A stretch of 64,000 nt of DNA from Cylindrobasidium torrendii FP15055 ss-10. Lineage: Eukaryota > Basidiomycota > Agaricomycetes > Agaricales > Physalacriaceae. Below the pieces are notes generated by a model. It saw only the letters and a list, made by a program, of their open reading frames with translations, was not told the origin of the DNA and searched no databases. The position numbers and the translations under genes are program-made. Below, in pieces: positions 10,237 to 21,211 of this stretch. The stretch covers positions 327,920 to 391,919 of the forward strand of contig KN880435.1 of assembly GCA_000934385.1 (NCBI GenBank), in the 5' to 3' direction. How positions within the stretch are numbered: position 1 is the stretch's first letter; every line of letters begins with the position of its first letter.

Positions 10237-11845
10237 TCAGCCACAGATATCAGCGTACTGGCGGTCTGTGGGGTCCTGGGGAATCCAGCCGTACTGCAGG
10301 CCGGCTTGGTAGGTCCACTCATCCGCGTACTCTGCCTTCCACGTCCACTGTAACCAGCCAGTGCCGCGCTCGTAGGTGATAGTTTGTGCCTCCCAGTACT
10401 TACGGAGGAACTCCTTGTACTCGTCCGCGAAGTCTGCGCCAGAGCCGGTGAAATATCCACAGTCACCCACGCGAGTCGAACCGGGGAAACTACCATCATA
10501 GCGTGCACCAACGAACCTACACAAGATGAGCCCTTCTGTCATTAATGTCTAAAGGCATACGGACCGTCCATTTAGCCATTTGGCGCAGTCAGTGATGGCA
10601 GGAGTCCACTCGCCAACGATGGTCCAGAGGTGGAAGTTCTCCAGGGAACTGCCCTTGCCACACGCGAAGCTGATGTGCTCATCCCACGAGCGCTGGTTCT
10701 CCTGCGATGACGGTCAGAGATGACATAGCTAAACGGCGGAACGATTCATACAGCATCGGAGAACATCTGGTAGATGTGGGTGTCCATGGCTACGCCGTCA
10801 AAGTTCCTGCCAAAGTTGTCCCAGTACGAAAGCTCCTGGAAAGCGTCGTGGACAAGGACAAGATTGTTGCTCTGGCGGTCGGAGCCGTAGGGGAAGCGGA
10901 TATTGCCGTAGCTGTCTTTCCAGTATTGCTCTGTGACAGAGAGAAAGTTGCCCCCACGGAAACCGGCGGGTTCGTTCAGAGGAGCGATGGCAGCGACAAC
11001 ATCGGCGCGGTCTTTGTACCAGCTAGCAAGAGTCTTGATGATGTCGTTGGAGCGCTGAACGTATTCGCTATTGTTCGGCCAGGTTGGGTTGTCGGTCTTC
11101 TGCCCGGAGTTGTCGAAGCTGGCGGGCGCGATTAGCATGCGGACAACGCGTTCACGAGTCGATTGCGTACCCATTCTGGCTGCCAGGGACACCTGCAATG
11201 CGCGAGGAGGATCAGTGGGGAGAACAGAAGCGCTGATGCGAGCAGACGGACCGTGCAAATCTATGACAACCTTGAGCCCATACTGCTGGGCCCACCCAAG
11301 CGCTTTCTCAAGGTACGGCGCTTGGCCCGAAATGTAGGGCTCGCCCTCGCGGACATCGAATGCCCAGTAACCGATGGGCAACCTGACGTGATTAAGGCTG
11401 CGGGAATGTCAGGGTGATGGAGGGAGGAGGGGCGGGGAGAAGAGACGTACCCAGCGGCGGCGATCTCTGCAAAGTCGGATTCTGTAATCCATGTGTCCCA
11501 GTGCTGTTTAAGCATGCTGGTCGCAGTATCCCTGTCTACGTATTGGCCGAACGTGTAGTCGTCGATGACTCTGTCGTCGCCTGGGAGAGAAATGAGATTT
11601 GATTTCCCGCCGGTTGGCTTGGCATACCGGTATTTTCGAACAGCGACGGCGTGATCCAAGGCTACCGCAGGCGTTAATTGACATTGAGCGCAACACTAAA
11701 GACGTACCTCTCCGACGAGCCAGCCTCCAAGGTTGACTCCGCGAACTTTCTCGTTATCATAGTCGAATGTCGGGCTAAACGCGTAGACTGATCTCAAGAG
11801 AAAAACGCCGGCGAGAGCGGCGGACATTGCTCGACGAACAGACAT
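10237..11845 (-). CDS. Exo-beta-1,3-glucanase, GH5 family
   Basis: This secreted glucan 1,3-beta-glucosidase trims beta-1,3-glucan from the non-reducing end and is used in cell-wall remodelling. It has eight exons and 417 residues: 11845-11708, 11661-11628, 11580-11451, 11397-11252, 11192-11171, 11118-10752, 10701-10565 and 10516-10237. The N-terminus is a signal peptide (hydrophobic SAALAGVFLL). Family motifs appear in order: RGVNLGGWLV, PWITPSLFENTG, GLNHVRLPIGYWAF, DLHGVPGSQNG with FDNSGQKTDNP, LNEP (acid/base Glu) and VGEWTPA (nucleophile Glu). Exon 5 is a 22-nt microexon. The length and motif order match fungal EXG-type GH5 enzymes, and both catalytic Glu are present. The start at 11845 places the signal peptide at the terminus. 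Confidence 0.92.
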
Positions 11846-12816
11846 GATAGCGAGAGGCAGGAGGGGTGGAGCTCTGCAGAAATCCACATCAAGGCCGTTT
11901 TGTACCCGCAGACACGTGCTGTGCGATATGATCGTGGACAGGTTGTTGTGCGTCCAATTTTCTAAGCCAGAAGCCGCGGTGCAAATCCCTGTCAACGTCT
12001 GCAGCCACAACGCTCAGAGTTGCCAAAAAAAATTGGACAACGGCCAGCATCGCGTCGGGGGACGTCGGCAGCTACCTATGTATGTCAGGTATGATGAACA
12101 TAGAGCTCCAGCCTATTGGCAGTGAGCTCGCTCGTCACTGTCTCCAAAGGCACACAGCCAAAGTAAGCAAGGTTGCGAGGCACCAGCTGAGATGCACAGT
12201 CCACACGAGCGTCTGTTTGTTAGGAAAATAATGGACCTTCGAATGGCCGCAAAAATCAGCCATTCGTCCGAGATGGATTCACAAGGACTGCTGGAATGAG
12301 GTGACTGGCAAAATGCTGGCCGCCTCCAGCCCCGAGCAAGTACGCCAAGATACTGCTTAGACAGAGTTCAAGCATAGTTCGCAAGTCAGGCGATGGAAGA
12401 AGCGTTTGTCGAAAAGTGAGCGGGAGCACATCTCCACGAATGGAAGCCCCGTGATCGCCGTCCGACCCTAACCCAAGACCAACAGGGATCCCTGCTTCGC
12501 CTCTTTGAGAGAGTGTAGAACAAAAGGGCACCACATATCCAATTTTTTGAACGTTATTTTCGACTAGAAGTTAACCCTTGTAGATGGGATCTATTCACCG
12601 ACGCGTCTCCCTACACATGTATTTGTACCCCACATATAATAACACCTTGTACTACAAACTCATTCCAACCATCATCTCTCAGTTAGGAACCTCTTTCCTA
12701 TCCCTGTCCGTCTCAGAGTCGCGGTCTATCGAACGAGTCTCCAATGCTTCGGCCTCACTATGGCGCAAACTAGAAAACCTTTGGTCAACACGTTTTCCAC
12801 AAGCAAGCTTTCGAAC
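11846..12816. other. Intergenic between two minus-strand genes
   Basis: It holds the promoter and leader of the glucanase gene, then the 3' flank of the UNC93-like gene. No further coding, repeat or RNA feature was found. Confidence 0.5.
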
Positions 12817-14930
12817 TCACTGTTTCCCGTATTTTCCGCCGATCTGGGAAATGATAATCCACCCAGGAATGACAGCGACACCCCAGATGCCGAGGTTAAG
12901 CACGGCACCCCACAGATGCGCAAAGCTTGGGATACTGGAGAGACCATACGACACGGCTTGCGATGCAGACTCCGTCGCACGGAGGAGTCCAGCGATACGC
13001 ACCGCCTCCTCGTTTGTCTCTGCAATCTCACCACAGAACCAGAAGAGCGTCATGTACGAGAGCTGGAAGGAAGTGACGTGAAGGACGAAAACAGCGAAGG
13101 CGTTTCCAAAGCCAGAGTCGACCCAGTCGTATGTTGGGAGTGTGTTCCGGAATGTGGCAGAGTTTCCAATGTTCCAGGCCAGGACTTAGGACGATGAGTT
13201 TGCGAATAATGGGGAGAGCGGGAGTTCAACGTACCGGCGCCTTGGAGGATGACGACGATACCGAAGGCAATACGAGCACGGACGTGAAGCTTGATACGTG
13301 CGCTGTCGAGGAGCCGGCCCATAAGATTACCAGCGATAGCAGCGGCGCTATAAGAGTGTTCAGAGCACAGCGCGCGGAAACCATATTTACAACTTACATT
13401 CCAGAGACGAAAGAACCCAGCGACCGGGCGCGCACAGAGAACCATACTATTGCATCAACATCAGCAGTTGAACAGAGAAAGCGGATAGAACCTACAGCTG
13501 AGGTACGTGAAAGCGACACTCTCGGTGTACACAAAGTTCGCGATGAGCGGAATAATCAAGAGGAACTGTAGAGCGTCAACAACTAATCCTCATGGTACCC
13601 GACAAACTGCAGACCTTGGGCTTGAGGAAAAGCTTCACGACGAGCTTGAGCTCAGTGCCGTATGAATGTTTCGGGCGCATGTCGACCTTCTTTCCATCTC
13701 TCCTCTGCACCTTCTCTGGCGAAGTCAAGAGAAGACCGCAGAATGGCGCCAAGCACTCTGTCCAGCGCATCAGTGTCTGTGCCAAATAGGCCACATCCAA
13801 AACGTACGAAGTGCAATGAAGATGAGATAGACGGTGTACGATCTATGTTTCGTTCATGAGATGGGCAAACAACTAACTAGAAAGCGACGTACACGGATCC
13901 GGCAGTGTTCCGGTTTGCGTTGATACCCAAGTTGATGGCACCTCCAACAATTTGGCCACCTATCCTGAATGTCTGTGAACATCGTTAGCAGTGCCCTCGT
14001 TTCCACCATAGAGATACATACAAGCCAAAAGCCCAGGAATTTTCCTTGCTGTAGACATGGTCAATACACTGATAAGCACTGGGCATGAATACATACTCTC
14101 TCAGGCTCAGGATAGCTCAGTGCAATGGCGCCCTCGGCCATCCAGAAGGTTCCAGCTGCCAGGCCACAGAGGGCGGCACCAAAAAGGACAAACCATTCCG
14201 TGCCGTATCTGTTGTTGGTGTAGAGCCCTGCAGCATAGGCTGGGCACGATGGTTAGAGACAGGAAAATACGAGCAACGCTGTAGTGCTCACGAGCGTAAC
14301 CAATAGTCTGTTAGCAAAGTTAGAGAAGGGATGTTTTCGATAATCATTCTAACGTACCCCAAGGATGAGCGTAATCTTGATGCCAACAGCTTTGACGAGG
14401 GTGGATGACAAGAATGCAGTCACAACCATCAAACAGAAGATGAGGGCGTTCGCCGTGCTAGGCGAAGGGTCAGAATGGACACACAACCATGACGGAGTGC
14501 TAACGCACTTTACGAGATATGGACCTGGGGTGCGCTATCAGTATTTGGGAAGGGAATGATAAGGAAAATAAACACACTCTGAGCGCCACCAGCTCTAAAC
14601 GCGACGACGGATTAGTTCACTATCGCATGTACCTTGCACAGACGTACCCCAAGCTGTTCATGGCACCCCATAACCTACGAGACGGAAGTTGAGCGTGAGG
14701 TGGTGGTCATTCGACGAATAATACACACCCTGGCGCAAAGAAGTTGCAAAGCCCTAGAATCAGGGCATTGTAATACGTCGAACGATACCTGCATGTTCGC
14801 ATTCAGAGATCTTTGTTTCATCAGTCAGGTGGACAGCTACTTACCAAAGAATTCTCCTCGGTTGCTCGTAGGATCCGGATTCGGCGTCCTCGTCGACCTT
14901 GGTGACTGCGGGATGCGTTGGGATGCTCAT
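12817..14930 (-). CDS. UNC93-like MFS membrane protein
   Basis: This polytopic membrane protein of the UNC93/DUF895 branch of the major facilitator superfamily resembles fungal UNC93-like proteins of unknown substrate. About sixteen exons assemble in phase. The N-terminal MSIPTHPAVTK is cytosolic. Then come LILGLCNFFAPGLWGAMNSL, SPYLVNTANALIF, LGTIGYAPYAAGLYTNNRYG, EWFVLFGAALCGLAAG, the SYPEPERQGKFLGFWL loop, RIGGQIVGGAINLGIN, QCLAPFCGLLLTSPEKV and LWFSVRARSLGS. The C-terminus ends GGKYGKQ. SPYLVN is supplied by a 16-nt microexon at 14509-14524. The gene is unusually intron-dense, with introns of 40-70 nt. The start at 14930 is the first ATG in frame. Transport function is inferred from the family only. 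Confidence 0.85.
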
Positions 14931-17390
14931 CTTGACCAACTGCTTGGACTGGCGCGGAAGGCGGGAGAGTTCAAGGCGGATGAAAGCAAGAGAAAAATCT
15001 GGCCTGGCAGTACATATAACTTTCTTCCTGGCCCACTTTCGGTGCTTGTCGACATCTCGCACCACGGGGACAGGCGATGGTGCAATCTGCGGAAAATGAT
15101 GGAATTGGCGACAGGGATGAGGAGCCGCTGAGCACTGGCTAGCGGAATAAAGCCAAGAAAGAGAGCTCCCGCAGCGCGGCACGTCGCGATTAGCGCAATG
15201 TGGCCCACAAAGATGGGAGAACAATGCGGCATCACGCTTCGGAGGCCGATCACTGTAGAACGGTCACCTGATTTACTGGGCTCAGCTTCCAGGTCCCAGG
15301 GCATACAAGCCTACATATTGAAAATGCGTAGAATACCAAGTGCCAACCCCCGTATTCGCCATCGTTTGCATCCCTCTCCTCGTCGGCGCGTTCGGCCGCA
15401 GAGTCGTGTGCGTTGGCGGGATGTCGTGGTGCTCCAGAAATCTCAACCGCGCTACGCCATCCCAGCAGCAAGCTCGTCACCTCCCGTATCGCGTCCATTT
15501 TGAGGCCCTCCAACAATGTGGACCAACGTTTCACGCCGCCTGGACCGCGTCGTCTTTGCTACAGTCGTCTATCTCAGAGATGGCGCCGCGGCGACACTTG
15601 CGTTGTTCATGAGGCTGGCCAAAACTTGAGCTTGATTATTTCGGTGCACCCCTCGAGCTGGTTAGGATAGGGTGTTTCTTTCGCTTGCAGACTGGAATCT
15701 ACTGGTGATGGAAAATAGCCAGCGTCTGGGTCTCACGGAAGCATAATGTTCTCGTCTTCCGCTGGCCTTCCGCGTTGTAGTAGGAGATAACAGGTAACGC
15801 TATACATAGTGATAAATCGGCCGAGTCCAGTCTGAATTGCCTGCGACGCACTGGCATCTTGCACTTCTTCCGGTGTGTACTGCTCCTTCGACTCTCATAG
15901 TTGCTATCTTTTGTCGTCCCCGCGCTGCGCGTCAGATCGTAACGCTACTAAGATTTGAAATTGGCAGCAATTTACTTCGCCTAACGCGTCGGGCTGACGG
16001 CCCGAAGACCGGTTAGAGTGCTTGAACCAGTGCAGCCAGAGTGCAGCAAACATAAAGTGAGCTATGATTACTTATCCCTTGTATACTCAATATCAATGCT
16101 ATGTGGATGTCGTCAAGCCAACTTCTACCATGTCCTTAGAGTCGTTCTTATATTATGACGGTCACCTGACTGAGTGAGCGCGCGTGTTTGCGCGCGACGT
16201 ACAGTATCGGCATGTTGAGGACAGCCAAGATCTGGGCTAGGAATCCGAAAAATCCTTCAGCCCTCTCGGATTATTGAGTGTTCTTGTGGCAGTAACTAGC
16301 CTGCAACAGTGCAGCGAGGATAGAGCCAACGAGGCGCAAGTTTCTTCTGGCAATATCGCAATGCCCATCTTTTGCAACGAGCACTACGTTCTTCGCGAGA
16401 GTGAGAACTGCATTGTTGAGTTTGATTTAGCATGTCAGATTTAAAGAGTGGGGCACCGCATCAAGTTTTACAGCCTGCGTCTGAATGATCTAATAACATC
16501 CTCATGCAGTGGCAAAATGTCTACTTATACGCCATCCTGATATCCATTAAAAGGCTCCTGCGACCTCTGGATGCACAAAGAGTTCTTTCAACGTTTCCTT
16601 GTCTTTCAAGGGGCGAGTCGCTTCCGGAGCCGCGTCCCGCGAATTTGCTTAGTACCAGGCAGATTACTTTGCAGACATAACAATGAGGAGCTCAATCAGC
16701 AAGTCATCTGACCCGGTCCACAGAAGCATATCTAAGGACTCATGCTCCCACATGCGCATGTGCTGCCTGCAGTGTCGCTGGGTATGGTTGCGACAGACAC
16801 GACAGTACGAAGGGATACGGCGTGCATCAACATGCTTACCAGAGAGCAATCGACGCAGTCAACCATTCACCGCCTCCACAAGCCTCAGTCACTGTCTATT
16901 CCTTCATGCCTGATCAATGCGCGTTCTCTCCTAAGCCCGTTAGCCCACACATGCTGAACATCCTCCGTTAGACGACGTAGATATCCCTCGTGTCCAAGCA
17001 CCCAACCATGTCAATGCAAGTATCGCATGGTTTTTCCAATATTTTGGGGGTGAGTTCGAATCCCTTATAATGAGCAAGGGTGCCCGGAACGAGACGCTAG
17101 CATCGCCGCTCGATGTCTTCTTCTCCCCTAGCTGCCTCAAGACTTGTGAACATCCGAACTGGGCGGTCAAACAGTTATGCCCGTCGATGTCCAAATTCTG
17201 GTTCGGTCCTCTCATAGTTGCAAAGAAGTCGGGTCAGTGGGGAGAGAAAACGTATATGGATGTCACGCATATGGACATTGCAGCGATATGCGCGTATCTC
17301 GAGGGATGGTGAGCGTAGTGCACAGGTAAAAGAACAACAGGACGTTAGGAGTTACATAGCGGCCATAGCCAATACAACATACAAGCCCTG
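14931..17390. other. 2.5-kb gene-poor interval
   Basis: It contains the upstream region of the UNC93-like gene and the 3' flank of TRM6. The open frames present (for example 14927-15304 minus and 17070-17312 plus) show no family motif, and their splice context is not convincing. A GTTCGAATCCC stretch near 17051 resembles a tRNA B box, but no cloverleaf forms. No repeat or transposon was seen. Confidence 0.45.
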
Positions 17391-19123
17391 TCACGACGTC
17401 TCGTCCACGGCCATTGCCACTTGGGCAACTTCGGCCTCTTCTTCCAACTCTATGCCCGTGGACGCAGAAGCCAGTGTATTGCTAACCTCTGGATCAGTTG
17501 ACACAATGATATCCATGGCCGTTGATGCGCTTTCTTCTGGTGCTGCTCCTGTGGTTTGGCTGGGGTCTTCCACTTGAACTACTACCTTTGTCTCTGGCGC
17601 TACCGATGTTTGTGCGGGCTCCCCAACCTTGACCTTTTTACGGCTATGCACTCGTCGAGACTCTGCGGCTTGGGCATCTGGGTCATCATATCTACAAGCA
17701 GTTGGCGCGCGACATTTTGAGATGTGAAAGGAGACATACACTTTCATGACATGCATATATGCGCCGCCCGTCCCTGAAGTGTTCATGGTTGGATGTGTAC
17801 GCCCAGGTAACACTTGATATCGCCGATGCCAGTTTTCGATGAGTCTTGGTGCGAGGAATCCAGGACCTCGTAGTTTGTTCACCAGGTCGGCCAAAATGGA
17901 GACATACGGACTCTGGACGACGATGTTTGCAGAGCCAGAAAGGTACGGCTTGAGAGTCGTTAACACCTCATATGGGTCGTAGTCCGTTGCGACAATGAGA
18001 GCATCAAATCTTCCGCTAAAAAGTTCTTCTCGCGTCTCGGTGAGAGCATCATTGATATGCTTGCGCTTTCGTAGACGAGATTTATGGCGGTCAGAACGGA
18101 TTTCTTCTGGGCTTAGTTCTGAAGGCGGTACAACTAGAAACAGTCAGAACAGCCAACGGTCCGAGGGGATTACACGCACCAGGAACATAGTCCTCTTCTG
18201 CCGTAGCCCAATTTAAAGAGCTCATGATCTTTTGTTCATCCTTGCTCAGGTTCATGATGCCCATGACTGGATACGCCGGCGGTGAGTCGGTGTCGCATAT
18301 TGTTATTACGCGCCCTTCGCCGCCCATGCGCGACAGCATGCCTGCGACTACAAGGCCAGACGCATCATCTACAGCAAGGTAGCGCCCTCCTGGCCGGATG
18401 TTTGCCGAGTTTAGCATTTGTGCCAATGTATCGTTTCGAATATCACGTATGCGATTTTTGTCCTTGTTGAACCAATATTCACAGACGCTGAATAGTGTCG
18501 GTTCGATGGTAGTGAAAGATTTGGAGTATTTGGCCTCCTTGCGCTTTCTGTACTTTTCCTTGCTGTACTCGGTCTTGAGTTCGTAGTTGGCATGCGCGGC
18601 AATTTGTTGTTTGATGATTTCCTGAACAATGTAAGGAAGAGGCAAGGGCAGAGGGAAAGGGAGTCACACGTCGGCATGGACGCCTGCTTGCTTGAGGGCG
18701 GTGATTTCGGTGATAGTGAGTGGCTGCACAAACTGGCCGTCGTTTATGAGTTCATTTGTGGCGTCCGTATCCTCTGTAGAGAATTAAGGATTGGTATAAG
18801 CAATGGAACGGCTACGCACCAACTTCATTCAACGTCTTCGGAGGAATGATCTTCAACTCCTTTTTGCTGAAAATCTCGTATGTAAACCCAAAGGGATGTC
18901 CAATGATTTCGTTCGCGTGAAATGAGCCCTGGCGGCCAACACTGATATTCCTATAGGTCCATTAGAATGTTGACTACTTAGCCATTCGCTGATTGACGCA
19001 CGTATCCTTGTCGGCCTTGACAGCGCGTATGTCGCCATTTGGGGAGCGTACCAGCACGTTGTCGCCGCTTTTTATCACGCCCGTCGAGGTCGACGCCTCT
19101 GGCTGGGGGTCCATCAAGTCCAT
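17391..19123 (-). CDS. TRM6: tRNA (adenine-58-N1)-methyltransferase non-catalytic subunit TRM6
   Basis: TRM6 (Gcd10) partners with the catalytic subunit TRM61 to methylate A58 of tRNAs in the nucleus. Six exons assemble in phase. The N-terminal barrel reads GDNVLVRSPNGDIR, then GRQGSFHANEIIGHPFGFTYEI with NDGQFVQPLT. A linker DEIIKQQIAAHANYELKTEYS leads to KYSKSFTTIEPTLFSVCEYW. The Rossmann-like domain reads RPGGRYLAVDDASGLVVAGML and, later, FDALIVATDYDPYEVLTTLKPYL and GSANIVVQSPY, ending with TSGTGGAYMHVMKV. The tail is Ser/Glu-rich and disordered. The start at 19123 was chosen as the last upstream ATG pair (MDLMDPQPE). It lies 47 bp from the divergent UCS gene, implying a shared promoter. 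As expected for TRM6, the classical SAM-binding glycine motif is degenerate. Confidence 0.9.
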
Positions 19124-19170
19124 GGTGGCGGCAAGAGAGCAATCAAAAAATGTGATCGCCGGCATCTCTG
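19124..19170. promoter_or_regulatory. Compact divergent promoter, TRM6 and UCS gene
   Basis: Only 47 bp separate the two start codons, so both genes must share promoter elements or have them inside the neighbouring coding sequence. No TATA box is visible. Confidence 0.5.
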
Positions 19171-21159
19171 ATGTCATCTACCGACCACGACCAACTCGAT
19201 GTGCTGCTCAAGAAAGCGGGCAAAGGCCCTGTCTTGCCTGACGAATTGCAATATCTCATCACGGAGTTTCTCGAGTCGAATCCCAAGGCCTACTTAATAC
19301 TGTCTGCCTACTGTCAAGGAGTGCGCCAGGCGAATCCGAAGCCAGAGGACGGCACCGATGCGCTCGTCACAGTCTTCGCACCGCTGGTGCTCCCACATTT
19401 GGAAGAAACAAACGACAGGGATATTCTGATTGCGGTCACATTCATCACTGCACTATTCCAAGTCGACTGGCAGGCAGCAGCAGCCATCCTCCAACGCGAA
19501 GGCGTATTCGAGATGGTTATGGACAGCGTTGAACTCAAGCCATCCGAGGCCTTATCACTTGCCGTCGCACATCTACTAGGGCAAGCTGCAGGTTACAAGC
19601 CATGTCGCGCATTATTTGCCCCAGAAACACCCAAATGGCTGGAGGCGATGTCGCGTCCGTCCCGACCAGAGAACGTCCGTGCTGCTGCCACTGTTGCACT
19701 CGTGAAGCTTTCGAAGGGCTCAGCAGCAGATGCTGCAGAATTAACTGGAACGACAGGAACGGCGCCTCCCCCTTCTGTCGCAAACACCGATGACGAACTT
19801 GCTTCTGCCATGAAGGGTCTTGTCCTTTCTTCAGGGAGCCACGATGCCGTCGAAGGTCTCGCATATCTCAGTGTCAACCCACAGATAAAGGAAACACTAT
19901 GTGATGACACAGAGTTTCTCAAAGCTCTCTTCGCCCTCGTCCCTCGTCGCAAGACCGCAGAACCTATTTCATCTTCTTTACTCTACGGCATCATCCTCAT
20001 CATCTCCAACCTATCACAATATCTTCCACTTCTCACAGAAGAGCAGCTTCAAATGAAGAAGCTCCGACAAATGGCTGCAGAGAAATCCAATGGTGGACAG
20101 TCAAGTACAGATGATGTACTCAACGACGACGCTCACGTCCGCGCACGATGCAAAAAGTTGGCCGCTGCTGGTGCACTCGAGGTCTTCCCCGCAGCGCTGG
20201 CTGCATGCGAAAGCGCGGGAGTTCGACTCGAGATTGGACGTGCTCTCTTGGGCATAGTCACCGACCAGGCCAACCGCGGGCGCGCACTCAGCAGTGGTTG
20301 TGCAAAGGTGCTCCAGAAACTAACGAAGAGCGCCGTAATAGCTTCGGATAAGAGGGTCACACTGGATACTACACACATCGACGCTATACAAGCCTTGGCA
20401 AAGCTCGCTATCACAGCCTCTCCTGTGCAAGTCTTTGGGCCCGACACCGGCGCCATCTTTGACACAGTGAGGCCGTTTGCACTGGCACTACAGGACTCTT
20501 CGACCCGACTACTCACGCGCTTCGAAATTATGATGGCCTTGACGAACTTGTCGTCGGCTTCAGCAGAGGTCGCGTCGAGAATCGCGGATGCCGACGGTCT
20601 TCTCAGTCGCATTGAGCTTTTCCTGCTAGAGGACCATACAATGATTCGTAGGGCGGCCATGGAACTCGTATGCAACCTCATAGCTGGCTCGGACAGGATG
20701 TACGAGCGATACGGCGGGAGCGCTACAGAGGACATGGGTGTGACGGGGAAAATTCAAGTCATTTTGGCGTTATCGGATGTGGAGGACCTCCCCACCCGAC
20801 TGGCTGCATCCGGGGCGTTGGCGACACTTTCAGCGGCTCCGGCAGCAGCGCGCGCATTGCATGCTTTGCAGAAAGATAGGCATAGGGTGTTACCTATCCT
20901 GGTGCAACTTATCGACCCGACAGCGGCGCCAGATGACGATGGTAATGAAGAACAGGAGTCTGACCCGGGGTTGGTCCACCGTGGGGTGATATGCGCCATG
21001 AATTTGTTGTTAAGCACGTCTGCACAAGACAAAGCAGACACGGTAAAGGAAGCCGAGGTTTCTGGATTGATTACGGCGCTGGCAAATGTGGTGAAGAGCG
21101 GCCAAGCACAAGTCGCCCAGCCTGCAGCGGAGGCTCTAAAATGGATTCTACAGAAGTAG
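19171..21159 (+). CDS. UCS-domain myosin chaperone (She4/Cro1/UNC-45 type)
   Basis: This intronless gene encodes 662 residues, the usual size for fungal She4/Cro1 proteins, which lack the TPR domain of animal UNC-45. UCS proteins fold and stabilise myosin motor domains and act in endocytosis, polarity and cytokinesis. The sequence is an all-helical armadillo-like array. Blocks seen include SEALSLAVAHLLGQAAGYKPCR, VRAAATVALVKLSKG, DAVEGLAYLSVNPQIKE, SLLYGIILIISNLS, FEIMMALTNLSSASAEVA, IRRAAMELVCNLIAGSDRMYERY and LATLSAAPAAARAL. These are characteristic of the UCS region. It is divergent from TRM6, and its stop is 52 bp from the convergent old yellow enzyme gene. A class I myosin gene starts 2.3 kb downstream on the same strand. 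Absence of introns contrasts with every neighbour. Confidence 0.88.
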   Translation: MSSTDHDQLDVLLKKAGKGPVLPDELQYLITEFLESNPKAYLILSAYCQGVRQANPKPEDGTDALVTVFAPLVLPHLEETNDRDILIAVTFITALFQVDWQAAAAILQREGVFEMVMDSVELKPSEALSLAVAHLLGQAAGYKPCRALFAPETPKWLEAMSRPSRPENVRAAATVALVKLSKGSAADAAELTGTTGTAPPPSVANTDDELASAMKGLVLSSGSHDAVEGLAYLSVNPQIKETLCDDTEFLKALFALVPRRKTAEPISSSLLYGIILIISNLSQYLPLLTEEQLQMKKLRQMAAEKSNGGQSSTDDVLNDDAHVRARCKKLAAAGALEVFPAALAACESAGVRLEIGRALLGIVTDQANRGRALSSGCAKVLQKLTKSAVIASDKRVTLDTTHIDAIQALAKLAITASPVQVFGPDTGAIFDTVRPFALALQDSSTRLLTRFEIMMALTNLSSASAEVASRIADADGLLSRIELFLLEDHTMIRRAAMELVCNLIAGSDRMYERYGGSATEDMGVTGKIQVILALSDVEDLPTRLAASGALATLSAAPAAARALHALQKDRHRVLPILVQLIDPTAAPDDDGNEEQESDPGLVHRGVICAMNLLLSTSAQDKADTVKEAEVSGLITALANVVKSGQAQVAQPAAEALKWILQK

Positions 21160-21211
21160 ATGGTATGTAAATGTGTGCTTGACCACCTATGCCAATGTAC
21201 TTCTAGATCGA

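Noticed and set aside
14927..15304. Upstream minus-strand frame considered as a 5' exon of the UNC93-like gene
   Set aside because: It overlaps exon 1 in a different frame, and the real N-terminus MSIPTHPAV already fits the family.
17045..17066. tRNA B-box-like GTTCGAATCCC
   Set aside because: No A box at a suitable distance and no acceptor stem pairing upstream.
20133..20735. 200-residue minus-strand frame
   Set aside because: Antisense to the UCS protein; Ser/Ala-rich with no family features.
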